A stretch of DNA of 64,000 nucleotides from assembly GCF_900105075.1 (NCBI RefSeq), contig NZ_FNSK01000003.1, forward strand, positions 1-64,000. Reading direction: 5' to 3'. The position numbers and the translations under genes are program-made. The DNA comes from Rhodobacter sp. 24-YEA-8. Its GTDB lineage: Bacteria > Pseudomonadota > Alphaproteobacteria > Rhodobacterales > Rhodobacteraceae. Under the pieces are notes generated by a model. It did no database searches and had not been told where the DNA came from. It worked only from the letters and a program-made list of their open reading frames with translations. The stretch's first letter is position 1, and each line of letters starts with the position of its first letter. This document shows positions 44,034 to 53,533 of this stretch, one piece after another.

Positions 44034-44801
44034 ATGGCCAATGATATCGCGCTTGCGGTCAGGGATATCCGCAAGAGTTTCGGCCCGCTCGAAGTCCTCA
44101 AAGGCGTCAGCCTCGAGGCAAGGCGCGGTGATGTCATCTCGCTGATCGGGCAAAGTGGGTCCGGGAAAAGCACGCTTTTGCGCTGTATCAATTATCTCGA
44201 AACCCCGGACAGCGGCGAAATCATCGTCGGCAATGAGGTGATCCGCGCCCGGCCCGTCAAGGGCAGGATGCCGCGCGCCGACCGCAGGCAGCTGGAACTG
44301 GTCCGCCAGCGCCTTGGCATGGTGTTCCAGAACTTCAATCTCTGGGCGCATATGACGGTACTGGAAAACATCATCGAAGGGCCGCGCCACCTGCTGGGCC
44401 TGTCGCGCGACCAGGCCGTGGCCGAGGCCGAGCAACTGCTTGAAAAGGTCGGTATCCGCGAAAAGAAAGACAGCTATCCCTCGCGCCTTTCCGGCGGGCA
44501 GCAGCAGCGCGTGGCCATCGCACGCGCGCTGGCGATGAATCCCGAGGTCATGCTCTTTGACGAGCCGACCTCGGCGCTTGACCCTGAGCTGGTGCAGGAA
44601 GTGCTCCAGGTGATCAAAGGGCTTGCTGCCGAGGGCCGCACCATGATCCTTGTCACCCATGAAATGGCGCTGGCGCGGGACATCTCCTCCGAGGTGGTCT
44701 TCCTGCATCAGGGCCTGGTCGAAGAGCGCGGCGCGCCCTCCGACATGATGAGCAATCCGAAATCGGACCGGCTGCGCCAGTTCCTCCGCATGGTTGCATG
44801 A
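44034..44801 (+). CDS. amino-acid ABC importer ATPase (HisP-like)
   Basis: A 255-residue ATPase with Walker A GQSGSGKST, Q-loop MVFQNFNLWAHM, signature LSGGQQQRVAIARAL and Walker B MLFDEPTSALDPE, followed by the H-loop LVTHEMALARD. It energises the two permeases encoded directly upstream. A small inverted repeat CCCCTG/CAGGGG follows at 44805-44826 and may mark the end of the transcript, though no T-run is present. Confidence 0.93.
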   Translation: MANDIALAVRDIRKSFGPLEVLKGVSLEARRGDVISLIGQSGSGKSTLLRCINYLETPDSGEIIVGNEVIRARPVKGRMPRADRRQLELVRQRLGMVFQNFNLWAHMTVLENIIEGPRHLLGLSRDQAVAEAEQLLEKVGIREKKDSYPSRLSGGQQQRVAIARALAMNPEVMLFDEPTSALDPELVQEVLQVIKGLAAEGRTMILVTHEMALARDISSEVVFLHQGLVEERGAPSDMMSNPKSDRLRQFLRMVA

Positions 44802-44944
44802 GGCCCCCTGAGAAAGAGAACAGGGGAAATCTCTGACACCGCAGGCCGCGGGCACCAGGCCACCATCGCGGCGGCACTTGTCGCGATGGTAAGCGGGCGT
44901 TTCATGACGATTTCGCTGCCCGCGTGACGCCCCCCTTCGCGCCC

Positions 44945-46615
44945 CTATCCCTGCGCGAAGAAGCGCGCAACGATTGCCGTCAGAAAATCCGGCAGTGTTT
45001 CAAAGGCATAGGGGGCGTGCACCCGTTCCAGCCGTTGGTGATATTCGCGCCCCCAGGGGCCGATATTGACCACCGGAAAGCGCAGCGCATTATCCGGCAC
45101 ATGGTCGATATATCGCCGGGCGGGCGTGTTTTCCGCGACGATCCTTGCGTCTTCCGGTGGCGGGACATTGCCCAGAAAGCTCATGTCCGAGATGCCGACA
45201 AAGGTGTCTCGCCAGCAGATCTGCACGCCGGTCGCGGCGAGGATCTCGTGCCTTGCGGTCTCAATCGCCCCCATCAGCGCCGCATCTTCGGCCCGGTCGG
45301 GATCGAGATGGCTGTGCGGGTAATGCAGGCTGCCAAAGCCCAGCACAATCGCCGGCCCGTTCAGCCCCGCACGCGCCACCAGCCGCGTGCAAAGCGCACG
45401 GCTGAGCGCCAGCGGATTGTCGTGGGCGGGCGGCGTCGCAAGGATCTCTTCCAGCGCGGCCTGACCTTCACGCGCGGCAACAAGGCGCATCAGTTCTGCG
45501 ATTGTCAGAACGCGCGAGGGCTCGGGCTCCGCCACTTCGCCGGTAAAGGCCTGCCGGTTGCGCGCGAAAGCCGCCATCGCCGCCGCAAGCGCGCTTTCCG
45601 CAAGGTTGTGGAACTGCGCCATCAGCGCCGAGGGGCTGCGGCTGTGCGACAGCCAGTTGAAGGCCAGCCAGACCTGTTCCGGCGTGGTCACATCATAGCC
45701 CGCGCGGAAGTCACCCCCGTCAAGACAGATCGGCGGCGGCGAGACCTCAGCGCCGCCCCGGTCGCAAAGATCGGGGTTGGTCTCCATCGCAGTCATCAGA
45801 TGGGCCGCAATCAGATGCGCGCTGGCCCCGTCGAACGGGTAGCTCGCATGGGAGGGCTTGCCCACGACCATCGCAAACGGCAGGAGCTTGCCGATCGTGC
45901 CTTTGTAGATCGCCCGGCCCCCGGCGCCGTCGCCCTGATCGCTGGTCGCATCAAGATTGATGCCGCCCGCGATCTCAAGATCCCATTCACGCGCGAGCTC
46001 GGGCAGGATGTCGCGAAAGGCCCGCATCCCCTGCGAACTGGCCTCCTCATCCGGCGTCATGGCGAGCAGCAAATTGCCCTCTGCCGCGCCCGAGGCTGCG
46101 AAATTCTCGAGCGTGGTGATCCCGGCTGCGATGCCGCTTTTCATATCGAGAAGGCCGCGTCCTGGCAGGAAATCACCGCTTTCGAAATCGACCCGCGCCT
46201 TTTCCTCGGCGGGGGAAAGCGGGCGGCTGGCCAGATCCTGGCGCAGCGCGGCCAGCAACGGTTCGGGCGAGAAGGCGAGATCCGCCAGATCGCGGTAATT
46301 CGACGCGGAAACCACATCATAATGGCCCGCAAGCACCAGGGTGCGCCGCCCGCTCCCGCGCACAAGCCCGACCACGATCTGTCGTTCTGGCTCGCCATGG
46401 CTGGCAATCAGGCGCACCCGTTCAGGATGATCCGCGAAACAGGGCAGCCCGCGCAAAAGGGCGGCGGCTTTCTCGCCGAACGCCGCCTCGCCCGGGGTGC
46501 CGGTCTCGCTCGCCCATTCCACAAGGCGCAGGGCATGATCCAGGCAGCGCGCCGCGTTTTTACCCTGAACCGCGCGCCCGGTCTGGCCGCTGCCGGGCTG
46601 TTCTTCATTCACCAT
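44945..46615 (-). CDS. M20-family peptidase, RocB-like arginine utilisation protein
   Basis: A 556-residue zinc peptidase-fold protein. Size and order fit RocB of arginine catabolism rather than the 400-residue M20 enzymes: VLAGHYDVVSASNY (metal His and Asp), LPGRGLLDMKSG, MTPDEEASSQGMRAF and the dimerisation region VVGKPSHASYPFDGASAH. The reaction of RocB is not established; amide or peptide hydrolysis of an arginine-like compound is likely. The start at 46615 overlaps the TetR stop by 11 bases, so it belongs to the minus-strand operon started by the amidinohydrolase. Confidence 0.85.
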   Translation of the reverse strand: MVNEEQPGSGQTGRAVQGKNAARCLDHALRLVEWASETGTPGEAAFGEKAAALLRGLPCFADHPERVRLIASHGEPERQIVVGLVRGSGRRTLVLAGHYDVVSASNYRDLADLAFSPEPLLAALRQDLASRPLSPAEEKARVDFESGDFLPGRGLLDMKSGIAAGITTLENFAASGAAEGNLLLAMTPDEEASSQGMRAFRDILPELAREWDLEIAGGINLDATSDQGDGAGGRAIYKGTIGKLLPFAMVVGKPSHASYPFDGASAHLIAAHLMTAMETNPDLCDRGGAEVSPPPICLDGGDFRAGYDVTTPEQVWLAFNWLSHSRSPSALMAQFHNLAESALAAAMAAFARNRQAFTGEVAEPEPSRVLTIAELMRLVAAREGQAALEEILATPPAHDNPLALSRALCTRLVARAGLNGPAIVLGFGSLHYPHSHLDPDRAEDAALMGAIETARHEILAATGVQICWRDTFVGISDMSFLGNVPPPEDARIVAENTPARRYIDHVPDNALRFPVVNIGPWGREYHQRLERVHAPYAFETLPDFLTAIVARFFAQG

Positions 46616-47270
46616 CGATCATCCTCGCCGGCATGTCATTCTCACCCTCTCCGGGCGGCGCAAAACTCTCGCCCGTCAGGGCCTCAACCGATGACAGGGC
46701 CACCGTCACCAGTTCATTTTCTTCAAAAAGCCCGCCTGCAAGCCGGCCTTCCAGCCAGAGCCCGTCCATCAGTGCATTGATCGCAACGGCAAGCCGATGG
46801 GCGCGGGTCTCATCGATCTCTTTGCCGCGCGCTGCAAGGAAAGCCACGATCAGGCGCTGCAGCTTGTTGCGAAAGGCCAGATAGCCCTCGCAATGGATCC
46901 CGGCCAGCGTTGGGTTATGGCTCACCTGGCTGATAAAAGCCGACCAGAGCGCCAGATTTCGGTTGTTGGAAACCGGCTCCGTCAGATTGGCCACGATGAA
47001 ACGGCGCAGATTTTCCGCAGCGGATCCTGCCTCCTCCTCATCGGTGAAGGTCAGGACAGAGACCACCCTGCGGTATGCCTCCTGCAGCAGGATCTCTTTG
47101 CTTTCAAAGTGATGCGCGATCAGACCGGGGGCAACCCCGGCCTGTTTCGCGATCTCGCGAAAGGTCGCGCCCTGCAGACCCGATTGCGCAATCACATCCA
47201 GCGCCGCCTCGACCAGATCACCCCGGCGTTGCGCCTCGGGGATCCGCCGCCAGGCCGGGGCCTTTGTCAC
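46605..47270 (-). CDS. TetR-family regulator (BetI-like)
   Basis: A 221-residue regulator. HTH: LVEAALDVIAQSGLQGATF, then AKQAGVAPGLIAHHFESKEI; the C-terminal part (LALWSAFISQVSHNPTLAGI, then MDGLWLEGRLAGGLF) is like BetI. The start is the GTG at 47270, which overlaps the TGA of the upstream hydrolase gene (GTGA); an ATG further out would lie inside that gene. It sits in the middle of the operon it probably represses. Confidence 0.88.
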   Translation of the reverse strand: MTKAPAWRRIPEAQRRGDLVEAALDVIAQSGLQGATFREIAKQAGVAPGLIAHHFESKEILLQEAYRRVVSVLTFTDEEEAGSAAENLRRFIVANLTEPVSNNRNLALWSAFISQVSHNPTLAGIHCEGYLAFRNKLQRLIVAFLAARGKEIDETRAHRLAVAINALMDGLWLEGRLAGGLFEENELVTVALSSVEALTGESFAPPGEGENDMPARMIDGE

Positions 47271-48145
47271 GCCGCTTGCCGGTGAACCGGACGGGTGAGG
47301 CAGGTTGGCCCGCCTTCGCAGGCGATGCAAAGCGCGTCGCCCTCGAAGGTTTCCACCGTGCAGCCGGCGGCGATGAGCGCGGCCTTGGTTTTCGGGAAAC
47401 CGCTGAGCATGATCAGCTCATTGGGGCGGGTCGGCAGCACATTGAGGCTGAGGCCGTTGCTGGCGAGGAACTCATCCTTCGGCGACTCGACGATGCGGAT
47501 GCCGCGCTGTTTCAAAAGCCTGTAAAGCGCGACCGGCAGCAGCGGCAGGAAGGCCAGCACCAGGTCATCCGCCAGCGGGCTCAGGACCGACAAGAGATGC
47601 AGGCAGGCGGCTTCACCGTCCCAGAGCGGCAGGTCAAAGGCCAGGATGCTGACACCCTCGGGCGCAAGAATTGCCGTCAGCTGGTCGATGCCGAGCTGAT
47701 TGGTGCGGATGCCGCGCCCGACGAGCAGCGTTTTTGGGTCAAGCCAGATACAGTCACCGGCCTCGACGGTTGCCTCGCCGGTGATCCGGCCTGCAACCGG
47801 GATCTGATGCTGCTGATAGACGGCCTCGTGCAGAGCGGGTTCATCCCGGCGGCGCAGCTTGCCCATATTTAGGATGATCGCGCCCTTGTCGGTCATCAGT
47901 GAAGGGTCATGCGTGAACATCGCATCGGCAAGGCCGTCGTCCTGATCCTCAAGCCAGATGATCTCGGCCCCGGCCTTCACGATCAGATCGGCAAAGCCCT
48001 GATATTGCGCGATGGCTTTGGCGCTGTCGAAGGGGGTCACATAGTTCCAGTCAGCGGGATCGGCCTTGATGAGGCTTGCCCCTGGCCGCCGCATCATCAC
48101 CTTCAGCAAAGGCGCCGACATTTCCTGTGAACCGTATTGTGCCAT
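47267..48145 (-). CDS. DDAH/amidinotransferase-family hydrolase
   Basis: A 292-residue member of the guanidino-modifying superfamily and the second DDAH-like protein of the window; with CtlX it makes three. Marks: MMRRPGASLIKADPADWNYV, DAMFTHDPSLMTDKGAIILN, RITGEATVEAGDCIWLD (acid), GIRTNQLGIDQL and the nucleophile Cys in EGGPTCLTRPV. The histidine of the triad is likely in AACLHLLSVLS. Substrate not readable; arginine, methylarginine or a related guanidine is likely. It leads a three-gene operon with TetR and RocB-like genes. Confidence 0.85.
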   Translation of the reverse strand: MAQYGSQEMSAPLLKVMMRRPGASLIKADPADWNYVTPFDSAKAIAQYQGFADLIVKAGAEIIWLEDQDDGLADAMFTHDPSLMTDKGAIILNMGKLRRRDEPALHEAVYQQHQIPVAGRITGEATVEAGDCIWLDPKTLLVGRGIRTNQLGIDQLTAILAPEGVSILAFDLPLWDGEAACLHLLSVLSPLADDLVLAFLPLLPVALYRLLKQRGIRIVESPKDEFLASNGLSLNVLPTRPNELIMLSGFPKTKAALIAAGCTVETFEGDALCIACEGGPTCLTRPVHRQAA

Positions 48146-48245
48146 GGGTCTCTCCCTTGTTGCGCGTCACGATACCTTATTGGTCAGGTGATCAATAAGA
48201 TCGGAAGGGCAGCGCCGTCAAGGCCCCGGCCACGCTTCGCAGAGG

Positions 48246-48370
48246 TGCGAATTGCACCATGTTTCGCGAACGTTCCCTCGCTGATTCCGAGGCAAGGCGG
48301 CCATGACGGGGACATGCAATTTCGCGGACGGGTTCGGGGGCGATACGGTCGCGCAGATCACCGGGCGGGG
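48246..48370 (+). mobile_element. remnant of an IS3 left end
   Basis: About 125 bases align with the left end and start of orfA of the IS3 at 21057: shared CCATGTTTCG, GAGGCAAGG-GGCCATGA and GCGATNCGGTCGC-CAGATCAC blocks. The rest of the element is missing, and several substitutions and stops are present. It lies next to a gene-poor stretch (48146-48602) with no other feature. Confidence 0.7.
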
Positions 48371-48602
48371 CAGTCAAAAGACGCTGCCTGAGTTGTGCAT
48401 ATATGCTCAGATTATGAGCGGATTTGCATAAAATAACGCCATCCCGGGCGGACCGCCATTGTGATACCCAGCCGGCGGCTGCACGGAGCAAGCGAAGCCC
48501 GGGCCTGCTTACGAGCTTTTATTTTCGGCGGCATGAAACCGAACATGCCGATCTTTCGTTTAGTCGTGGTGCTGTGGGTTTAAAACAAGGCTTCAACAGA
48601 AG

Positions 48603-49076
48603 GTGTATGGTATAGTGTCGCAACAGTTGTTGGTTAAAAGTAACGAAGTCAGACAATACGCTTGTCCAGATGAATCGAGCGATTCAGGTACAGAAGCTGA
48701 GAAGCGGATTGAGATCCACAGTACGGTCGGGCGGGTATTTGAAGGCATCGAAGCCCTTGGTGTTCTGACGATGCAGGATGCGGGCGCCGAGCAGGACGAA
48801 GGTATCAGCCGCGTTACGTATCAATTCAATCAGCTCAGACTATCCGGCTCTGACGCCTCAGCACCGAAATTTGCAGCCTGCTTTTACTGCCGCTCCGACA
48901 TTGACCGGGCTCTCATCACGAATGAGCTCCGTCTGGGCCTGTGGGCACCCCCTTCGTTTCAATCAAACTGGATCGTGGTTGCCAGCAAGATTGTCGTTAA
49001 CCAGTTTCAGCTCGCAGGGATGAATGTGCGGTGGGATGGTTCAAAATACATGAGGCCGGTCGTTCATCTGGCATAG
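48603..49076 (+). CDS. hypothetical protein, lower GC
   Basis: Not recognised. An open frame of 157 codons from GTG 48603 (preceded by agaag). Composition and codons are less GC-rich than in neighbours. It has no signal peptide or membrane segment; the C-terminal half (SFQSNWIVVASKIVVNQFQL) is the most protein-like. It lies after an IS3 remnant and could be an acquired gene or a fragment of one. The start is uncertain, and the whole could be a chance frame. Confidence 0.4.
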   Translation: MYGIVSQQLLVKSNEVRQYACPDESSDSGTEAEKRIEIHSTVGRVFEGIEALGVLTMQDAGAEQDEGISRVTYQFNQLRLSGSDASAPKFAACFYCRSDIDRALITNELRLGLWAPPSFQSNWIVVASKIVVNQFQLAGMNVRWDGSKYMRPVVHLA

Positions 49077-49329
49077 TAACTGACCGGTCAATGGCCCAGA
49101 AGCTTTGACAGTGTCACACTATGCGAACAGCCCTCTTCGACCGGTCGTTCTGCCCGAATGACGTTGGCCCATCTGGCGGCAGGGCACAGAAAGATTGGAC
49201 GGCAGACCCCGGCCGGGTTGGGCCGGCGCTTCTCCCCTTAACGGGGCCTGATGTTGCGTAGCCCACAAAGCAGCACGCAAGCCCCCGTTGTTCAGCCAGA
49301 CGGCGATACCCTTTGGCCTGTTGTCCCAT

Positions 49330-50418
49330 TCAGTCCTGCCACAGCACATCGCGGCTGATCGCTGCGAGTGAGTTGCAACCGGTCAGTGCCATTGCCACTT
49401 CAAGCTCGGCCCGCAAAATGGTGACCATATGCGCGACCCCGCTTGCGCCGCCGGTCGCAAGCGCATGGATCTGCGGGCGCCCCACCATCACCGCCGCCGC
49501 CCCGAGCGCCAGCGCTTTCAGAATATCGGTGCCGCGCCGGATGCCGCCATCGCAGATCAGCGGCACCCGCCCCGCTGTGGCTTCGGCAATCCGGGGCAGG
49601 ATCTCGGCAGAGGCGGGCAGGCCGTCAAGCGCCCGTCCACCATGGTTCGAGACGATGATCCCGTCGATGCCTGCCGCAATGGCCCGGATTGCATCCGCGG
49701 GTCTCGTAACCCCCTTCAGAAGAATCGGCAGGCGTGTTGCGGCGCGGATCCAGGCCAGGTCTTCCCATCTCGGCTGTGTCTCCAGTAGCCCCAGAAACGC
49801 GGCGCTGCGACCGGGCATTGCGGTAACCCGGGGCGGCGCCATGCCGATAGTGTTGACCGCCCCGATCCCGTCGGGCAGGCGAAAACCGATCCTCTCTTCG
49901 GTATTGCGCAGTTTGACCGGTGCATCGACCGTCAGCACCAGCGCGCGCGCACCTGCCCCTTCGGCGCGCCGGATTAGGCTTTCGGTATCCTCGCGCCGGG
50001 CCTGGGCATAAAGCTGGAACCACCAGGGCCCCTGCGCCACCGAACCGAAATCCTCGATCCGCGTCGAGGCCAGCGTTGACAGGGTCATAACCGCACCGGT
50101 CGCGGCCGCTCCTAGTGCGGTCTCGATTTCACCTTCCGGATGGGCGAGATGGTGATAAGCCACCGGCGCCAGCAGCACGGGATGATCCAGCGCAAGGCCA
50201 TAAAGTGAAAGGCCGGTCGAGGCCCCGCGCATATCCGCAAGCACTCCTCCCGCCAGCCGAATCCTGTCCCAGCCCGTCAGATTGGCCGCATGGGTCACGC
50301 CGTCGCCCGCGCCCCCGTCCAGCCAGGCCGAGACCATCGCCGGCAGTCGCTTCTGAGCAAGCCTCGCATAATCGGACAAGGCGACAACATCAGGCGGGAT
50401 CGCAAAATCCTGGCTCAA
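49330..50418 (-). CDS. FMN-dependent alpha-hydroxy-acid oxidase/dehydrogenase
   Basis: A 362-residue (beta/alpha)8 flavoenzyme of the lactate/glycolate oxidase family: VLLAPVAYHHLAHPEGE near the FMN, LYAQARREDTESLI, LVLTVDAPV, ILLKGVTRPADA and the catalytic His-Gly-Gly-Arg in VSNHGGRALDG. Oxidises a 2-hydroxy acid to a 2-keto acid. It starts three bases after the stop of the PKHD hydroxylase gene and so belongs to the iron cluster, where lactate-oxidase-like enzymes often occur. Electron acceptor (O2 or quinone) not clear. Confidence 0.88.
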   Translation of the reverse strand: MSQDFAIPPDVVALSDYARLAQKRLPAMVSAWLDGGAGDGVTHAANLTGWDRIRLAGGVLADMRGASTGLSLYGLALDHPVLLAPVAYHHLAHPEGEIETALGAAATGAVMTLSTLASTRIEDFGSVAQGPWWFQLYAQARREDTESLIRRAEGAGARALVLTVDAPVKLRNTEERIGFRLPDGIGAVNTIGMAPPRVTAMPGRSAAFLGLLETQPRWEDLAWIRAATRLPILLKGVTRPADAIRAIAAGIDGIIVSNHGGRALDGLPASAEILPRIAEATAGRVPLICDGGIRRGTDILKALALGAAAVMVGRPQIHALATGGASGVAHMVTILRAELEVAMALTGCNSLAAISRDVLWQD

Positions 50419-50421
50419 GGC

Positions 50422-51105
50422 TCAGACCTCGGCCCATTGGCGGATCATATTGTGGTAATGCGCAGTCAATGCGGTCACCGCCGGGTCATCATCGGGCAAA
50501 AGTGACCGGATCCGCATAATCGCCTGATCCAGATCGTAAAGCATATGGCGCTGCCAGTCATCGCGCAGCATGGATTGTGCCCAGAAAAACGAGGCCCAGC
50601 GGGAGCCACGCGTGACCGGCGTCACCGCATGCAGCGAGGTTGCCGGATAGATCACCGCAGCCCCCGCGGCCAGTTTGACGTTATGGGTGCCGTAAGTGTC
50701 ATGCACGACAAGTTCGCCGCCGTCATAGTCTTCGGGCGGGGTCAGGAAGACCGTGGTCGAGACATCGGTCCTGATGCGCTGGCCGGAGCCGGGCACGACC
50801 CGGATTGACCCATCGACATGCGCGCCAAAGGTCATGCCGGTATCATAGCGGTTGAACATCGGCGGCAACACATGCAGCGGCAGAACCGCCGAAGAATAGA
50901 CCGGGTTGCGGCCAAGCGCACGCGCCACGATCTGCGACAATTCGCGACCAACGGGGCTGTCTTGCGGCACTTGCAGGTTCAGCTTTACCTGCGCCGCCTG
51001 ATCGCCTGCGGTCACACGCCCGTCGACCCAGTCGGTTCCTTCAAGCACCTGACGGATATACGCCACTTCTTCTTTGGTCAGCAGATCGGGAATGGTGACA
51101 AGCAT
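50422..51105 (-). CDS. Fe(II)/2-oxoglutarate PKHD-type hydroxylase (PiuC/YbiX-like)
   Basis: A 227-residue dioxygenase. Iron ligands His96 and Asp98 (FGAHVDGSI) and His159 (TSLHAVTPV), with the 2-oxoglutarate arginine near RGSRWA. The start MLVTIPDLLTKEEVAYIR is the family N-terminus. PiuC/YbiX genes are partner genes of catecholate-siderophore receptors, as here (the receptor is 178 bases upstream); the target of hydroxylation is not known. Confidence 0.92.
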   Translation of the reverse strand: MLVTIPDLLTKEEVAYIRQVLEGTDWVDGRVTAGDQAAQVKLNLQVPQDSPVGRELSQIVARALGRNPVYSSAVLPLHVLPPMFNRYDTGMTFGAHVDGSIRVVPGSGQRIRTDVSTTVFLTPPEDYDGGELVVHDTYGTHNVKLAAGAAVIYPATSLHAVTPVTRGSRWASFFWAQSMLRDDWQRHMLYDLDQAIMRIRSLLPDDDPAVTALTAHYHNMIRQWAEV

Positions 51106-51283
51106 GGGCAGCTCCGTCTGGTTTCTGGCAAGGATAGCGCGCGACCCGCACCTGGGTAAGCCCGGATCGGGCGGGGCCGGACAGGAAGGCGGGCGGCAGA
51201 TGTGCAGTCTTCAGATTTGGAAAAGGGGCGACATTGCGCCGCCCCTTTCCAGGATCAGGTCAGCCAGGGGCAGCGTGCCCGGC

Positions 51284-53533
51284 TCAGAACCGGTAATCGA
51301 TCTTGGCGGTGACCGAACGGCCAGGAGCGCGGTTCGCGAAAATCCCCACATGCGAGGCGTCATAGAGGCGCTCGTCCAGCAGGTTGTTGATATTGACTTG
51401 CAGCACGGTGGCCTCGGTCAGCTCATAAGCGACCATGGCGTCAAAGCGCCATTGCGACGGCAGGATCATCGTGTTCGCCGCATCAAGCCAGCGCTTGTCG
51501 GTAAAGGTCGCACCACCACCCAGGGTCAGCTTGTCATTGACCGCATAGGTCGACCACAGGCTGAAGCTATTCTTCGCATTGAACTGCATCTGCTTGCCGT
51601 CATTGGCGCCGGTGGTGCCGCCGCCTTTGATCACTTCCGCATCGGTATAGGCATAGCCGAGCGAGACGCCCCACTGATCATTGATCTGACCCGCAACGCC
51701 GAGCTCAATGCCTTGCGCGCGGCTCTCGCCGGCCAGAGCAACACCAACGCCGGTGATCGGGTCGGTCACACGGGCGTTCTTCTTCTCGGTGCGGAACAGG
51801 GCGGCCGAAACGAGCAGGCGGCTGTCAAACAGCTCCCATTTGGTGCCGAGCTCGTAGCTCTTGCTCTTTTCCGGGTCGAGATTGACACTGCCGGCAGTCA
51901 GCGTGCAGGCGCCAGCGCCATCTGCGCCGCCCGCCATGCCGGCGCATTCGCCCGACGGGTTCGACGAGGTGCCGATGGCGAAATAGACACTGCCATTCTG
52001 CGCCGGCTTATAGACCAGCGCGGCCGAGTAGTTCAGCATATTGTCTTTGCGCGAACGTGTGTCGTCTTCGACTTTATACTTGTCGTAACGCAGCCCCAGA
52101 TCCAGCGACCATTGCGGGTCGAAATGGATGGTGTCGAAGAGATAGAGCGCTTTGGTAGTGGTCTCGATCGGGGTGCCCCATGCGCCCCAGCTGTAGCCAG
52201 GATATTGCACCGGATCAAAGGGGTTGGGGCTGCCGACCGGAGTGGTTCCTACCGTCGGTGGCGTCGGATTGCTTCCGACAAGCGGTCCGGTGCCGATCAG
52301 GCTCGCCGATCCGATCTTTTCTTTCGAATATTCGAGGCCAACTGCAAAATCATGCGTGAGCGTGCCGGTTTCAAACGATCCGCTGAGACCGGTCTGGAAC
52401 GCGACTGCCCGGTTCTTTTTCGCACCAGAACGCAGATCGCGTACCACCTGATCGGTGTTTCCCCTCATGGTCGGGCGCGTCATCATGTAGTGCTGCTCGG
52501 ACCCGATCCAGGCCAGCGTGGTGTCCCATTTCAGAGTCTCGCTGAATTCATGTTCGAATTTCAGCATCGCGCTCTGGTTCGTCACATCGCGGAAGTCGCG
52601 ATAAGCCGAGCCGAAGAAGGCGCTGTCCGGCATCACTTCAATCGGACGGCCTGGGTTGTCGGTCGAAATCGCCGGCCCGCCGTTGCGTGTCCGCCAGCCT
52701 GCGGTCTCCATCGGCACGCCGAGATCTGGGGTGCCATGCGCCTCGTCATGCGACAGGTTCAGCGAGACCTTGCTGGCGCCCAGGCCCTTGGTGAAGGCCA
52801 GCGCGATACCTTTCCGGTCATCCTCCAGCACATCGCGGCCCGGCACGCCCGAATCCTGCGCCATCACGTTGAGACGCAGCGCCATATCCTGACCGAGGTC
52901 GAAATTGCCGTCATAGCTCAGGCGCTTATGCTTGCCATTGCCAACGGTTGCAGAGGCGGTGTTGAAGCTTTCGCCCAGTTGCGCCTGTTTGGTCACGAGA
53001 TTGACCGACCCGCCGGTCGCGCCACGGCCCGAATAGGCGCCACCGGGGCCCTTGACCACCTCGACCGATTCCACATTGAAGGATTCACTCGAGGTCCGGC
53101 CCAGATTGCGCACGCCGTCGATCATCATATCGGTGGCGGCCTGGTAGCCACGGATGAAGAAACGGTCGCCCATCGGCGTGCCGCCTTCGCCCGAGCCGAG
53201 CGTCACGCCAGGGGTGGTGCGCAGAACTTCCAGCACCGAGGTGGCATTGCGCTCTTCCATCTGGCGCTGTGTGATGACGGTGATCGTCTTCGGCGTATCG
53301 ACGATCGGCTGGGTGAATTTTTCAGAAGAGCCTTCGGTGACGCGATAGTCATTCGCGGCTTCGCCCTGCGCGCCGCCCGAATGCAGCACGATAGTGCCCA
53401 GATGTTCTGAATCGGTGGTTTGCGCATGGGCGTCACCGGCGATGGTGGCCGAGATCGCAAGGACCGGCAGCAGCCCGAGTGTCGGCATAGGACGCAGGCC
53501 GTTTCCGGCAGAGGACTTCGAAGAATAGCTCAT
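51284..53533 (-). CDS. TonB-dependent siderophore receptor (Fiu-like)
   Basis: A 749-residue outer-membrane receptor. Signal peptide ends AHA (35-37). The TonB-box-like GTIVLHSGG precedes the plug domain (DTPKTITVITQRQM, then NLGRTSSESFNVESVEVVKG), and the 22-strand barrel ends with the aromatic residue of KIDYRF. It resembles receptors for catecholate siderophores, agreeing with the downstream PiuC-like gene. An RirA-like box lies about 150 bases upstream of the start, so iron-controlled expression is expected. Confidence 0.93.
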   Translation of the reverse strand: MSYSSKSSAGNGLRPMPTLGLLPVLAISATIAGDAHAQTTDSEHLGTIVLHSGGAQGEAANDYRVTEGSSEKFTQPIVDTPKTITVITQRQMEERNATSVLEVLRTTPGVTLGSGEGGTPMGDRFFIRGYQAATDMMIDGVRNLGRTSSESFNVESVEVVKGPGGAYSGRGATGGSVNLVTKQAQLGESFNTASATVGNGKHKRLSYDGNFDLGQDMALRLNVMAQDSGVPGRDVLEDDRKGIALAFTKGLGASKVSLNLSHDEAHGTPDLGVPMETAGWRTRNGGPAISTDNPGRPIEVMPDSAFFGSAYRDFRDVTNQSAMLKFEHEFSETLKWDTTLAWIGSEQHYMMTRPTMRGNTDQVVRDLRSGAKKNRAVAFQTGLSGSFETGTLTHDFAVGLEYSKEKIGSASLIGTGPLVGSNPTPPTVGTTPVGSPNPFDPVQYPGYSWGAWGTPIETTTKALYLFDTIHFDPQWSLDLGLRYDKYKVEDDTRSRKDNMLNYSAALVYKPAQNGSVYFAIGTSSNPSGECAGMAGGADGAGACTLTAGSVNLDPEKSKSYELGTKWELFDSRLLVSAALFRTEKKNARVTDPITGVGVALAGESRAQGIELGVAGQINDQWGVSLGYAYTDAEVIKGGGTTGANDGKQMQFNAKNSFSLWSTYAVNDKLTLGGGATFTDKRWLDAANTMILPSQWRFDAMVAYELTEATVLQVNINNLLDERLYDASHVGIFANRAPGRSVTAKIDYRF

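Noticed and set aside
44924..46780. Open frame of 618 codons on the plus strand opposite the RocB-like gene
   Set aside because: Antisense shadow; the RocB-like protein shows clear metal-site motifs.
51074..53410. Long open frame (778 codons) on the plus strand opposite the TonB receptor
   Set aside because: Shadow of the receptor gene; composition is unlike real proteins and no motif is present.
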